A stretch of DNA of 64,000 bases. Origin: Bacteroides pyogenes_A. GTDB lineage: Bacteria; Bacteroidota; Bacteroidia; Bacteroidales; Bacteroidaceae. This document shows, one piece after another, positions 8,773 through 16,490 of the stretch; the stretch's first letter is position 1; every line of letters begins with the position of its first letter. Position numbers and translations under genes: made by a program. Under the pieces are notes generated by a model. That model made no database searches. It saw nothing but the letters and a program-made list of their open reading frames with translations, and was not told the DNA's origin. The stretch lies in the NCBI RefSeq assembly GCF_048595595.1, contig NZ_CP184347.1. One strand, 5' to 3'.

Positions 8773-9192
8773 ATGATCATAGCAGTTGATTTTGACGGAA
8801 CGATTGTAGAACATCGTTATCCACATATTGGCGAAGAGATTCCATTTGCAGTCGAAACACTGAAATTGTTGCAACAAGAAAAACATCGCTTAATTTTGTG
8901 GAGCGTGCGCGAAGGGCAGTTGTTAGACGAAGCGGTAGAATGGTGTAAAAGGCGCGGACTGGAATTTTACGCAGTCAATAAAGATTATCCTGAAGAACGA
9001 CAGGGACATCAGGGCTTTTCGCGCAAATTGAAAGCCGATATGTTTATTGATGATCGCAACCTTGGGGGGCTTCCGGATTGGGGGGTGATCTACGAAATGA
9101 TAAAAGACAAAAAAACATTTGCCGAAATCTACAGCCAGTATCCGGCAGAGGAGCCTGTACAGAGCAAAAAGAAACGATGGTTCTCTTTTTAG
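8773..9192 (+). CDS. Small HAD-superfamily hydrolase
   Basis: A 139-residue cytosolic protein with the HAD motif I DFDGT at residues 6-10, where the first Asp is the expected nucleophile and the second the general acid. Motif II is approximated by ILWSVREG (Ser) and motif IV by MFIDDRNLGG, an acidic pair for Mg. There is no cap domain, so the protein is at the small end of the family; such proteins usually dephosphorylate small phosphorylated metabolites. Substrate unknown. It starts 29 nt after the -7 box of the divergent promoter. No terminator was recognised between it and the DoxX gene. Confidence 0.8.
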   Translation: MIIAVDFDGTIVEHRYPHIGEEIPFAVETLKLLQQEKHRLILWSVREGQLLDEAVEWCKRRGLEFYAVNKDYPEERQGHQGFSRKLKADMFIDDRNLGGLPDWGVIYEMIKDKKTFAEIYSQYPAEEPVQSKKKRWFSF

Positions 9193-9376
9193 ATATCGCT
9201 TCAAATGCCTCATTCTTTTCATCCGGAAATGGTGCTTCTTTGCAAATCGTTTGTGCAATGAGGAAGATAGCAGCATATCGACAAAGCCACCAGTGGGCCT
9301 TTTTTTGCCGGAAACACGAACAATTCTGATAAACTTCGTGTTTATTTAGACGTAGATAACCTCAAAATAGAAATTT

Positions 9377-9826
9377 ATGGTTTATAGATTATTATTTCCG
9401 ACAAAGCCTAATCAGAACAACATTTCTTTCTTGCTGTTGACAACCCGAATCGTTTTCGGATTGTTGTTTTTATCTCATGGAGTTGCCAAATGGAATAATT
9501 TCGAAGAGCTGTCCGTTTCTTTCCCCGATCCTTTGGGAGTAGGAAGTTCGGTCTCATTGGGGTTGGCCATCTTTGGCGAGCTGGTATGTTCCATTGGATT
9601 TATCATAGGCCTGTTATATCGCTTAGCAATGATTCCCATGATTTTCACCATGGCAATGGCTTTTTTCGTGATTCATGCCAACGATGCGTTTGCAGTAAAA
9701 GAACCGGCATTGGTATATCTGTTCATCTTTATATTGATGTATATTACCGGTCCCGGTAAGTTTTCAATCGACTATCTTATTGGAAACAAGAATTACGAGA
9801 AAAAACGAAATCGGCAAAGAAAGTAG
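9377..9826 (+). CDS. DoxX family membrane protein
   Basis: A 149-residue inner-membrane protein with four predicted helices. LTTRIVFGLLFLSHGVAKW near the N-terminus is the DoxX opening helix with its conserved RxxxGxxFxxHG pattern. DoxX/DoxD-like proteins are associated with quinone or thiol redox chemistry in some organisms, but for most bacterial members the function is unknown and nothing here narrows it. The C-terminus is short and basic. It lies 184 nt after the HAD gene; no clear promoter was seen in that gap. Confidence 0.82.
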   Translation: MVYRLLFPTKPNQNNISFLLLTTRIVFGLLFLSHGVAKWNNFEELSVSFPDPLGVGSSVSLGLAIFGELVCSIGFIIGLLYRLAMIPMIFTMAMAFFVIHANDAFAVKEPALVYLFIFILMYITGPGKFSIDYLIGNKNYEKKRNRQRK

Positions 9827-9856
9827 AATAATTACTTTTAATGGGCCGAAAAAGAT

Positions 9857-9864
9857 TATATTTG
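9857..9864 (+). promoter_or_regulatory. -7 box for the DUF3332 gene
   Basis: TATATTTG, matching the Bacteroidetes consensus, 57 nt before the start codon. The -33 box is poor. Confidence 0.4.
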
Positions 9865-9920
9865 CAGGTATTCAGAGAAAAATATTTTTATTTTATTCAT
9901 TTTAAAAAAACTTTTTAGCT

Positions 9921-10475
9921 ATGAAAAAGAGTAAACTAACTTTAGTGGCATTTATGCTGAGCGGAGGTATACTGCTAAGTTCGTGTGTAGGTTCATTCAG
10001 TCTGTTCAACCGTTTGAGCTCATGGAACCGGACTATCGGTAATAAATTCGTAAACGAGCTTGTTTTTTTGGCTTTTAACATTGTGCCCGTATATCTTATT
10101 GCAACTTTGGCAGATGCGCTGGTTATCAACTCAATCGAGTTCTGGACAGGTTCGAATCCCATGGCCAACGTGGGCGATGTGAAGAAAATCAAAGGCGAAG
10201 ACGGAAGCAATTATCTGGTAAAAACGCTTGAAAACGGATATTCCATTACAAAAGAAGGCGAAAGCGCTTCGATGGATCTTATTTACGATCAGGAAGACAA
10301 TACATGGAACGTGGAAGCCAACGGAGAAAAGACCGAACTTTTGAAGATGAACAACAACGGAACAGCCGATTTATTCCTGCCCAACGGAGAAAAGATGAAT
10401 GTGACGCTTGACAATCAAGGAATGATGGCTGCCCGTCAGGCTGTGATGAGCAATCAGATGTTCGCTGCCCGATAA
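9921..10475 (+). CDS. DUF3332 family lipoprotein
   Basis: A 184-residue protein with a lipoprotein signal peptide (MKKSKLTLVAF..LLSSC; lipobox Cys about residue 22). SFSLFNRLSSWNRTIGNKFV after it is typical of DUF3332, followed by a hydrophobic helix (about 45-68) and a charged C-terminal half. Function unknown for the family; it is expected to be membrane-attached facing the periplasm. It forms a single-gene unit with a promoter box upstream and a hairpin terminator shared with the convergent tamL gene. Confidence 0.82.
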   Translation: MKKSKLTLVAFMLSGGILLSSCVGSFSLFNRLSSWNRTIGNKFVNELVFLAFNIVPVYLIATLADALVINSIEFWTGSNPMANVGDVKKIKGEDGSNYLVKTLENGYSITKEGESASMDLIYDQEDNTWNVEANGEKTELLKMNNNGTADLFLPNGEKMNVTLDNQGMMAARQAVMSNQMFAAR

Positions 10476-10551
10476 AAAAACGTTGGATAAGACCAATACG
10501 GATCTTCTCATCGAAAGGGCTGTATACATCTTATCCTCACATTATGGAAAT

Positions 10552-10611
10552 GCAGATTTACGCAAAGCGTGTGTTGCTTCATGCAGCAAATGAGCGTAAA
10601 TCTGCGTTTTT
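10552..10611. terminator. Bidirectional terminator between DUF3332 and tamL
   Basis: A perfect 12-bp stem, gcagatttacgc (10552-10563) with gcgtaaatctgc (10594-10605), with a smaller hairpin in the loop, followed by gtttttatttc on +. The two genes are convergent. Confidence 0.75.
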
Positions 10612-10618
10612 ATTTCTA

Positions 10619-12928
10619 TCAGAAAGGATATCCCACGGCAAAGTGGAAAGCAAAATCGCGGCTGAACTTGGGTGAAGTAAAAGGATAACGATCTTTACCG
10701 CTTTCATAAACAGGATTAATCGCTTTCATTCCTCCATCGAAACGGAGAATAAAGAAATCCAGATCCAGTCGAAGTCCCAAACCGTAAGCTACAGCAATTT
10801 GCTTATAAAACTTATTGAATTTAAATACGCCTCCGGGCTGACTGTCGTAATTGCGAATGGTCCAGATATTTCCTGCATCCACAAACGCAGCTCCCTGAAA
10901 TTTCCAAAACAAACGGCTCCGGTATTCGATGCTGGCATCCAGTTTAATGTCTCCCGACCGCTCGAGCAAACTGTTCCTCTCTTCCGACTCTTTGAAAAAC
11001 GAGCCCGGTCCCAACGTACGTACTCCCCATCCCCGCACGCTATTTGCCCCGCCCGAAAAATATTGTTTTTCAAACGGTATGGTTTTTGCGTTTCCGTAAG
11101 GAACTGCCACGCCTACTCCTACATGAAAAGCGAACCAGTTTCTATGATCGATTCTTACATTCTTTGAAAAATCGAACTCTCCTTTCATATATTGTGCGTA
11201 AGGAATTCCTAAAATAGCATATTCTCCATCACTGTTCTTACGGATATGAGCCGCTTTCGACAGGGCATACATAATATTTCCCGCCGATTCCAGGTTGAAA
11301 CGTATGGAATAAGAGTTGGAAGCTATCGTATTGTTCAGGATAGAACGCCCTACACTGCTATAGTAATAATTATATCCCATATTAATAATCAGGCGATCCT
11401 GATAGCTGTATCTGAAAAGATCATTCTTGTCAATATAGACTTCTTTGAACTTCTCGGAAATCCAAGGCAAATACAGGAAACCTATATTTATCAGGTCGAA
11501 CCGATGCTGGATTTTCTGCCGCCGGCTCCATTTATAACTCCAAAAGGCCGAAGCCATCGTGCGCGAGAATTCGGGGCGTATCTGATAATTATACTGTAAT
11601 CCCACTTCGGTAGTGGCTCTGATCCTGCGTTTATAATCCGATGAAAGAAAAGGGAACAGAAAATTGGGGAAATTAATGCCGGTTTCCACTCCATATTCCG
11701 TGTAATTATTCTTGGAATATCCGGGCTGAAGTCCGGATATCACTTCATAAGCTCCTCTGAATTTAATCATAAAAGTTTCCGAACCGCGAAAGATATTCCG
11801 GTTTTGAAACGAAACAGAAGCGGCCGCTCCCAAATCTCCGGCAGAATTGGTTCCTTCTACTTCAAAAGCAACGGATCTATGCTTGCTTTTAGTCAGCATC
11901 ACATAGCAATTCAAGTCTGCGGTATCTTTTACCGAGGTTTCGAGAAAACGGATATTGGTATATTTCAAAGCGGAAAGGCGGCCGAAGTTGGAATAAGTTT
12001 GCTGCACATGCGACTCGTTATACATATTGCCCGGCGCAAAGCGCAGATTATCGACAAGCACCTTCGGACGCAAATAAAGTTTATTTTTGTAATAAATCGG
12101 GTATCCCTTATAGTGTACCGAGTCGTTGCTGTTCATACTGCTTGACAAAGACTGCAACACATCATAATCGGTAATAAAATGAATCTTGTCGATCCGGTAT
12201 TGTTTATGAGGTTGCACCGAATCGACGGAACTCGCTTTGAATCCTTGCAAATGCAACGTCAGGTCTACCTGATAAGTACCTCGGACGGTATCGGCCGTGT
12301 AGGCAATATAATCCTTATTGAACTTATGGTAACTGTTCCGCAACAAATAGCCGGTAATTCGCTGGCGCTCTTCATCCAAGACGTTTACGTCCAGATTCAT
12401 CCCTCTTTTCAGCAGGCTGTTCGCCGAATCCGGTTTTAAAAGACCGGCTATCTTAGCATCTTGTATATCGTATTTGACAGAATTCACCGTATAAGGTTTC
12501 CCCACTGTCACATCGAAGAACTGCTTGATTTTTTTCTTCTTGATTTTTGTGGAACGCTCCACTGTAGCGGCCATGTATCCCATGTTATGAACCGCCTTCG
12601 CTATTTCCTCCTGCGAGCGTTGCGCCTCTTCTTCGTTGTAAATCACCGGAGCGTCGCCGATTCTACGCAGAAAACGGTTCCATTTCGTAGAGTCACGTCC
12701 CGAAAGGTTGTAAATATAGAGTTGGGTTTTAATAAGATTGAACCACTTCGAATTCGGATTCTGACGCACATACATGCGCAAAGAAGAAGGGCGCACATCT
12801 TTATTGTCTGTACGGATACGCACTTCGTCGAGCAGATATGAGCCTTCCGGCACAAACTTGGTGGAGGAACACGAAGCCAGTGAAAAAAGAATAGTTAAAG
12901 TCAAGAGTTTACGAATACGTTCCTTCAT
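10619..12928 (-). CDS. tamL: Translocation and assembly module lipoprotein TamL (Omp85 family)
   Basis: A 769-residue outer-membrane protein. The N-terminus has a lipoprotein signal (LFSLASC, Cys about residue 20) and then SSTKFVPEGSYLLDEV, the typical TamL opening. POTRA-like repeats cover roughly residues 25-400, and a 16-strand Omp85 barrel fills the C-terminal half, with the conserved VRGWG motif (SGGANSVRGWGVRTLGPG, the L6 loop) and a terminal Phe. In Bacteroidetes TamL replaces TamA and works with TamB in outer-membrane biogenesis. No tamB gene lies beside it here. It is divergent from the TrmH-family gene; a TATCTTTG box at 12969-12976 on the minus strand is the probable -7. Confidence 0.88.
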   Translation of the reverse strand: MKERIRKLLTLTILFSLASCSSTKFVPEGSYLLDEVRIRTDNKDVRPSSLRMYVRQNPNSKWFNLIKTQLYIYNLSGRDSTKWNRFLRRIGDAPVIYNEEEAQRSQEEIAKAVHNMGYMAATVERSTKIKKKKIKQFFDVTVGKPYTVNSVKYDIQDAKIAGLLKPDSANSLLKRGMNLDVNVLDEERQRITGYLLRNSYHKFNKDYIAYTADTVRGTYQVDLTLHLQGFKASSVDSVQPHKQYRIDKIHFITDYDVLQSLSSSMNSNDSVHYKGYPIYYKNKLYLRPKVLVDNLRFAPGNMYNESHVQQTYSNFGRLSALKYTNIRFLETSVKDTADLNCYVMLTKSKHRSVAFEVEGTNSAGDLGAAASVSFQNRNIFRGSETFMIKFRGAYEVISGLQPGYSKNNYTEYGVETGINFPNFLFPFLSSDYKRRIRATTEVGLQYNYQIRPEFSRTMASAFWSYKWSRRQKIQHRFDLINIGFLYLPWISEKFKEVYIDKNDLFRYSYQDRLIINMGYNYYYSSVGRSILNNTIASNSYSIRFNLESAGNIMYALSKAAHIRKNSDGEYAILGIPYAQYMKGEFDFSKNVRIDHRNWFAFHVGVGVAVPYGNAKTIPFEKQYFSGGANSVRGWGVRTLGPGSFFKESEERNSLLERSGDIKLDASIEYRSRLFWKFQGAAFVDAGNIWTIRNYDSQPGGVFKFNKFYKQIAVAYGLGLRLDLDFFILRFDGGMKAINPVYESGKDRYPFTSPKFSRDFAFHFAVGYPF

Positions 12929-12968
12929 AGGCGGTTGCCATCAAATATGATGGGAAATTTAATGCATA

Positions 12969-12976
12969 CAAAGATA
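12969..12976 (-). promoter_or_regulatory. -7 box for tamL
   Basis: TATCTTTG on the minus strand, 41 nt before the tamL start. The -33 position is T-rich but not TTTG at the ideal spacing. Confidence 0.5.
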
Positions 12977-13088
12977 ATTGATATTTCCAGATGCAAAAAA
13001 TAACAGGATAAAAACTTTGAAAAGAAGAAAAATAAGAAAATCAGACAAATAAAAACAGAAAAGTAAAGACGGATTGCAAATATCTTTA

Positions 13089-13096
13089 TAGCTTTG
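13089..13096 (+). promoter_or_regulatory. -7 box for the TrmH-family gene
   Basis: TAGCTTTG, matching TAnnTTTG, 18 nt before the ATG; the -33 region is A-rich and weak. Confidence 0.4.
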
Positions 13097-13113
13097 CCGT
13101 AAAGTATGACAGA

Positions 13114-13878
13114 ATGGGCACATTAAGCAAAAACAAAATCAAATATATCCGTTCGCTGGAAGTAAAGAAAGTACGAAAAGAAGAGCGTGTTTTTTTGGCG
13201 GAAGGGCCTAAGCTCGTAGGCGATCTGCTCGGACATTTCCACTGTCGCTTTTTAGCCGCTACTTCTTCATGGTTCCGAAAGCACACAGACGTATCTGCCG
13301 ATGAACTGATCGAAATCTCTTCGGAAGAACTTTCTCGCGCCAGCCTTTTAAAGACACCGCAAGAGGTACTTGCCGTATTCGAGCAACCGGTATATGAATT
13401 AAGCGATCGATTCGTCCGCCGTTCGCTTTGTCTGGCTTTAGACGATATTCAGGATCCGGGCAACTTGGGAACAATCATCCGGATTGCCGATTGGTTCGGT
13501 ATCGAGCACGTCATTTGCTCGGCAAACACGGTGGATGTATACAATCCCAAGACGATTCAGGCAACCATGGGGGCAATCGCACGAGTAAAGGTACACTACA
13601 CTTCACTCCCCGAGTTTATCCGTTCATTAGAAGACGTTCCCGTATTCGGAACTTTTCTGGATGGAAAGAACATATACCAACAGCCTTTATCCGCTCATGG
13701 ACTGATTGTGATGGGAAACGAAGGGAACGGAATAGGAAAGGAAACCGGAGAATTGATTAGCCGCCGCCTCTATATACCCAACTATCCGGAAGGGCAAGAG
13801 ACATCCGAGTCGCTCAATGTAGCCATCGCTACCGCAGTAATTTGTGCCGAGTTCCGGCGACAGGCTGCATGGAAGTAA
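13114..13878 (+). CDS. TrmH/SpoU-family RNA 2'-O-methyltransferase
   Basis: A 254-residue SPOUT methyltransferase that would use S-adenosylmethionine to methylate a ribose 2'-OH in rRNA or tRNA. The N-terminal RNA-binding part begins MGTLSKNKIKYIRSLEVKK. The catalytic part has the three SpoU motifs: LDDIQDPGNLGTIIRIADW (motif 1, with the Asn and Arg), VMGNEGNGIG (motif 2) and IPNYPEGQETSESLNVAIA (motif 3, AdoMet knot). Which RNA base is modified cannot be decided; RlmB-like rRNA modification is the usual guess. Full length for the family. Its last 50 nt overlap the 3' end of the convergent small gene at 13829-14218. Confidence 0.93.
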   Translation: MGTLSKNKIKYIRSLEVKKVRKEERVFLAEGPKLVGDLLGHFHCRFLAATSSWFRKHTDVSADELIEISSEELSRASLLKTPQEVLAVFEQPVYELSDRFVRRSLCLALDDIQDPGNLGTIIRIADWFGIEHVICSANTVDVYNPKTIQATMGAIARVKVHYTSLPEFIRSLEDVPVFGTFLDGKNIYQQPLSAHGLIVMGNEGNGIGKETGELISRRLYIPNYPEGQETSESLNVAIATAVICAEFRRQAAWK

Positions 13879-14218
13879 AATCGAAAGGATAAAATACGCA
13901 AGGATACAAGAATATGCTTTCTTCTTTCAAGGCTTTTATCGTTGCCTGAAAGTGTCGGGATGACTGCTCGCAACCATCTTGATGGTTGCGAGTAAAGCCC
14001 GCCGTGTTTTTTTCAAAGCCCGCCGTGTTTTTTTTCAAAGCCTCCAATTGTTCTGCGGAAAACAAGGCAATCACTCCCGGAATCCATTCCACCGACTCAA
14101 CTTCATGCGTCAATGGAGCTATCGCGTCCACGAGGCCTTCGTCGGAAACGGTTACGACTTGCTGTTTCAGGAACCCTGTACCGGGCAAATAAAGATAATG
14201 GGAAGCAAAATGTTTCAT
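13829..14218 (-). CDS. Conserved-looking small protein with an internal in-frame repeat
   Basis: A 129-residue protein of unknown function. The N-terminal half (MKHFASHYLYLPGTGFLKQQ, then DAIAPLTHEVESVEWIPGV) and the C-terminus (FYPFDFTSMQPVAGTRHKLL) look like a normal globular protein. Between them, residues about 60-75 read KKNTAGFEKNTAGF, encoded by two copies of a 21-22 nt repeat that also occurs as a non-coding array at 35182-35275. ATG at 14218 is chosen; a TTG at 14227 is also in frame. It follows the DUF4296 gene (stop at 14228) with 9 nt between them, so it is probably the last gene of the ileS-lspA cluster. The 3' end overlaps the convergent methyltransferase gene, which is unusual and lowers confidence. 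Confidence 0.55.
   Translation of the reverse strand: MKHFASHYLYLPGTGFLKQQVVTVSDEGLVDAIAPLTHEVESVEWIPGVIALFSAEQLEALKKNTAGFEKNTAGFTRNHQDGCEQSSRHFQATIKALKEESIFLYPCVFYPFDFTSMQPVAGTRHKLLR
13993..14045. repeat. Two and a half copies of a 21-22 nt repeat, inside a coding sequence
   Basis: On + the unit is aaagcccgccgtg plus 7-8 T and a C, present twice in full (13994-14014 and 14015-14036) with a partial third copy. The same unit in reverse complement (cggcgggctttgaaaaaaa) makes the array at 35182-35275. Here it encodes KNTAGF repeats in the minus-strand gene. Confidence 0.8.
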
Positions 14219-14227
14219 AATGAACAA

Positions 14228-15301
14228 TCAGCGACGCGTTTGAGATCTCTGTTGGTGAATTCTGCGTTGATTTATTCCCCGCTCCTTTCTTTGCTGTTCC
14301 TGCTCCTCCTGAATATGGCGCTCCACTTCTATCTGCTCCTGCCTTTTTTCAGGGCGAACACTTGTGCGTCTGCGGTTCATTTCTTCGGGAGACAAACGTA
14401 CGGGAGTTTCTTTAGGCTCGGCTTGCTGCAAAGAATCGGAGTGTTGCGCAGAAGGTTGCTGTTTCAACGAGTCGGACCTCAGTTTTTCCGCCTTATTCAC
14501 CGAGTCTCTCGCAGCGACGGGAAGCGTGTCCGTACAATGATAGCGAAGAAGACTGAACCGGTCGGCCAACAGCGTTCCTCCTTGCAACGAATCGTTTGAT
14601 GCATAATAAATAAAACCTTTCACTTCTCTTATCGTACCCAAAGTATCGGCAAACAGACGTATCCGGTAAACACCCGGCCCATCTATATGTTCCAAACGGC
14701 TGATCGTATCTTTGTCGTATACGATCTGCATCGCCATGGCAGCCCCTCCGGTCGAGTCCGCAGGCATCGTATGCAGGAAATGATACCGTGCCTCCCAAAC
14801 CAATGTATCGCGGTCTTTGTAATTCGAGTCGCCCGGCAACACGAACGTATAATAATTGTTCAACTTTTTGCCGGTCAGCCGCAACATCCGCCTCCAAGGC
14901 CATACATCTACACTGTCCCCCGGTTCGCTCATCTTCGGCTTATTGTCGCGCAGCGCAATCAGATGATTTATTTCATCCTGATCGGCCTTCATCCGCTTAT
15001 TGATTTTCTCATAAATTTTGGAAAGAACCTCCGTATTTCTCGTGTACCACACAATGGAAGAGTCGAACACGGCTTCCGTAGTGCCGTACTTTTGAAATAC
15101 GGCATCAATGTACAGCACCTTTTTATAGCTTTCGTTATAAGGCAGATAATCGCCCATGGCTTTTGCAATATGATAATCATAAAGCAAGTTTTCCATTTCC
15201 GGCTCCGGCAATACATTGTCGGGTCTTTTCACTTTGCATGCCGTTAAGGAAAACGCAAGAAACGAAACGAAACACAGATGAAACCAAAATTTATTTTTCA
15301 T
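14228..15301 (-). CDS. DUF4296 domain lipoprotein
   Basis: A 357-residue lipoprotein: signal peptide ending FSLTAC (Cys22), then the DUF4296 domain (about 30-130) with NVLPEPEMENLLYDYHIAKA, the recognisable pattern of this Bacteroidetes family. The middle region is less conserved; the last 90 residues are a low-complexity, highly charged Gln/Arg/Glu tail. Function unknown; it should be anchored in the inner or outer membrane facing the periplasm. It overlaps lspA by 11 nt, which suggests translational coupling. LspA is the peptidase that would mature this lipoprotein, and the pairing of the two genes appears common in this group (from general knowledge, not checked). Confidence 0.85.
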   Translation of the reverse strand: MKNKFWFHLCFVSFLAFSLTACKVKRPDNVLPEPEMENLLYDYHIAKAMGDYLPYNESYKKVLYIDAVFQKYGTTEAVFDSSIVWYTRNTEVLSKIYEKINKRMKADQDEINHLIALRDNKPKMSEPGDSVDVWPWRRMLRLTGKKLNNYYTFVLPGDSNYKDRDTLVWEARYHFLHTMPADSTGGAAMAMQIVYDKDTISRLEHIDGPGVYRIRLFADTLGTIREVKGFIYYASNDSLQGGTLLADRFSLLRYHCTDTLPVAARDSVNKAEKLRSDSLKQQPSAQHSDSLQQAEPKETPVRLSPEEMNRRRTSVRPEKRQEQIEVERHIQEEQEQQRKERGINQRRIHQQRSQTRR

Positions 15302-15947
15302 TGCTTACAGCCGCTTTTTCATCTCTACGGGATGAATGACAAGATTCGTTCAGGTATTTACTATAGAAAATCAATAAGGCGATAATGCCGCAACTGATGG
15401 CGGCGTCCGCAAAATTGAAAATCGGGCTGAAAAAGATGAAATGCTCTCCTCCCACAAACGGCATCCATGCCGGCCAATTGGTTTCAATAATCGGGAAATA
15501 GAACATATCTACCACTTTCCCGTAAAACCAACCGGCATATCCCCCGTCGTGGGGCATGAAAGAGGCTATCTGAGAATGAGTGCTTTCATTGAAAACGACA
15601 CCATAGAAAACACTGTCGATGATATTTCCCAAAGCGCCCGCCAGAATCAAAGAAACACAAACGATATATCCGGTTTTGAATCCTCGTTTGACAATTCTGT
15701 AAAGATACCAGCCGATAAGCCCGACGGCAAAAATACGAAAAGTTGTCAGAAAGAGCTTTCCGATAAATTCCATACCGAAAGCCATGCCGTTGTTCTCGGT
15801 AAAATAGATATAAAACCAATCGGTCACTCGGATACTTTCGTGCCAATACATGTGAGTTTTAACCCAAATCTTGATTATCTGGTCGATAATCAGTACGGAA
15901 AAGATAATGAGCAGGGCCGTTCTCCCCTTCGTAAAAAATTTCTTCAT
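15291..15947 (-). CDS. lspA: Lipoprotein signal peptidase LspA
   Basis: A 218-residue inner-membrane aspartyl peptidase that cleaves prolipoproteins just before the lipid-modified Cys. Four membrane helices are visible. The catalytic aspartates lie in GALGNIIDSVFYG and FNFADAAISCG, and the substrate-side motif is NNGMAFGM. It is longer than the roughly 165 residues of E. coli LspA because of an extended periplasmic loop (about residues 115-160), common in Bacteroidetes. The C-terminus has a basic, charged extension. It lies between the DksA-like gene and the DUF4296 gene, all in the same direction. Confidence 0.95.
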   Translation of the reverse strand: MKKFFTKGRTALLIIFSVLIIDQIIKIWVKTHMYWHESIRVTDWFYIYFTENNGMAFGMEFIGKLFLTTFRIFAVGLIGWYLYRIVKRGFKTGYIVCVSLILAGALGNIIDSVFYGVVFNESTHSQIASFMPHDGGYAGWFYGKVVDMFYFPIIETNWPAWMPFVGGEHFIFFSPIFNFADAAISCGIIALLIFYSKYLNESCHSSRRDEKAAVSNEK

Positions 15948-16067
15948 TATTTTTAATTGACAAAATTACAAACTGCGGACTACAGGCAAAACAACGAGCT
16001 ACAAGTTGCCGTGCGTAAATATTGCGCAGCTACTTGTAGCTCGTCACTCGTAGCCTTCAGCTATCTG

Positions 16068-16448
16068 TTATCTTTTACCGCTGTTTTTAGCTTCGATGCT
16101 CAATGTAGCATGAGGAACAGCGCGCAAACGTTCTGCAGGAATCAGTTTTCCCGTTTCGCGACAGACACCGTAGGTTTTATTCTCTATACGAACCAAAGCG
16201 GCCTGCAATCCTTGGATGAATTTCAACTGGCGTTGTGCCAGGCGTGTCGTTTCTTCTTTAGAAAGCGTATTGGCTCCTTCTTCCAACACCTTATATGTGG
16301 GAGACGTATCGTCGGTGTCATTGCCGTCCAATCCCATCAAGCTCATTTTCAACTGTTCGTAATCACGCTGAGCCAACTCCAATTTATCCATTATGATGGC
16401 ACGGAACTCCTCGAGCTCCGCATCCGAATATCTGGTTTTCTCTGCCAT
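16068..16448 (-). CDS. DksA/TraR-type zinc-finger family protein with degenerate finger
   Basis: A 126-residue cytosolic protein. The N-terminal two thirds is a helical coiled coil with FRAIIMDKLELAQRDYEQLK and DDTSPT, as in DksA/TraR proteins that bind in the RNA polymerase secondary channel. The C-terminal part should be a four-Cys zinc finger, but only one Cys is left (TYGVCRETGKLIPAERLRAVP), while the surrounding fold residues remain. The protein may therefore fold without zinc or bind it differently. In the family, such proteins tune transcription in response to stress or ppGpp; that role is inferred here. It sits 43 nt downstream of ileS and 120 nt upstream of lspA. Confidence 0.85.
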   Translation of the reverse strand: MAEKTRYSDAELEEFRAIIMDKLELAQRDYEQLKMSLMGLDGNDTDDTSPTYKVLEEGANTLSKEETTRLAQRQLKFIQGLQAALVRIENKTYGVCRETGKLIPAERLRAVPHATLSIEAKNSGKR

Positions 16449-16490
16449 ATCTTCACTGGTTTAAAAGGTTAATCAATATTTCATTCAGTA

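Noticed and set aside
9283..9312. Terminator after the HAD gene (gccaccagtgggc followed by T-run)
   Set aside because: The stem has mismatches and a very small loop; pairing is not convincing.
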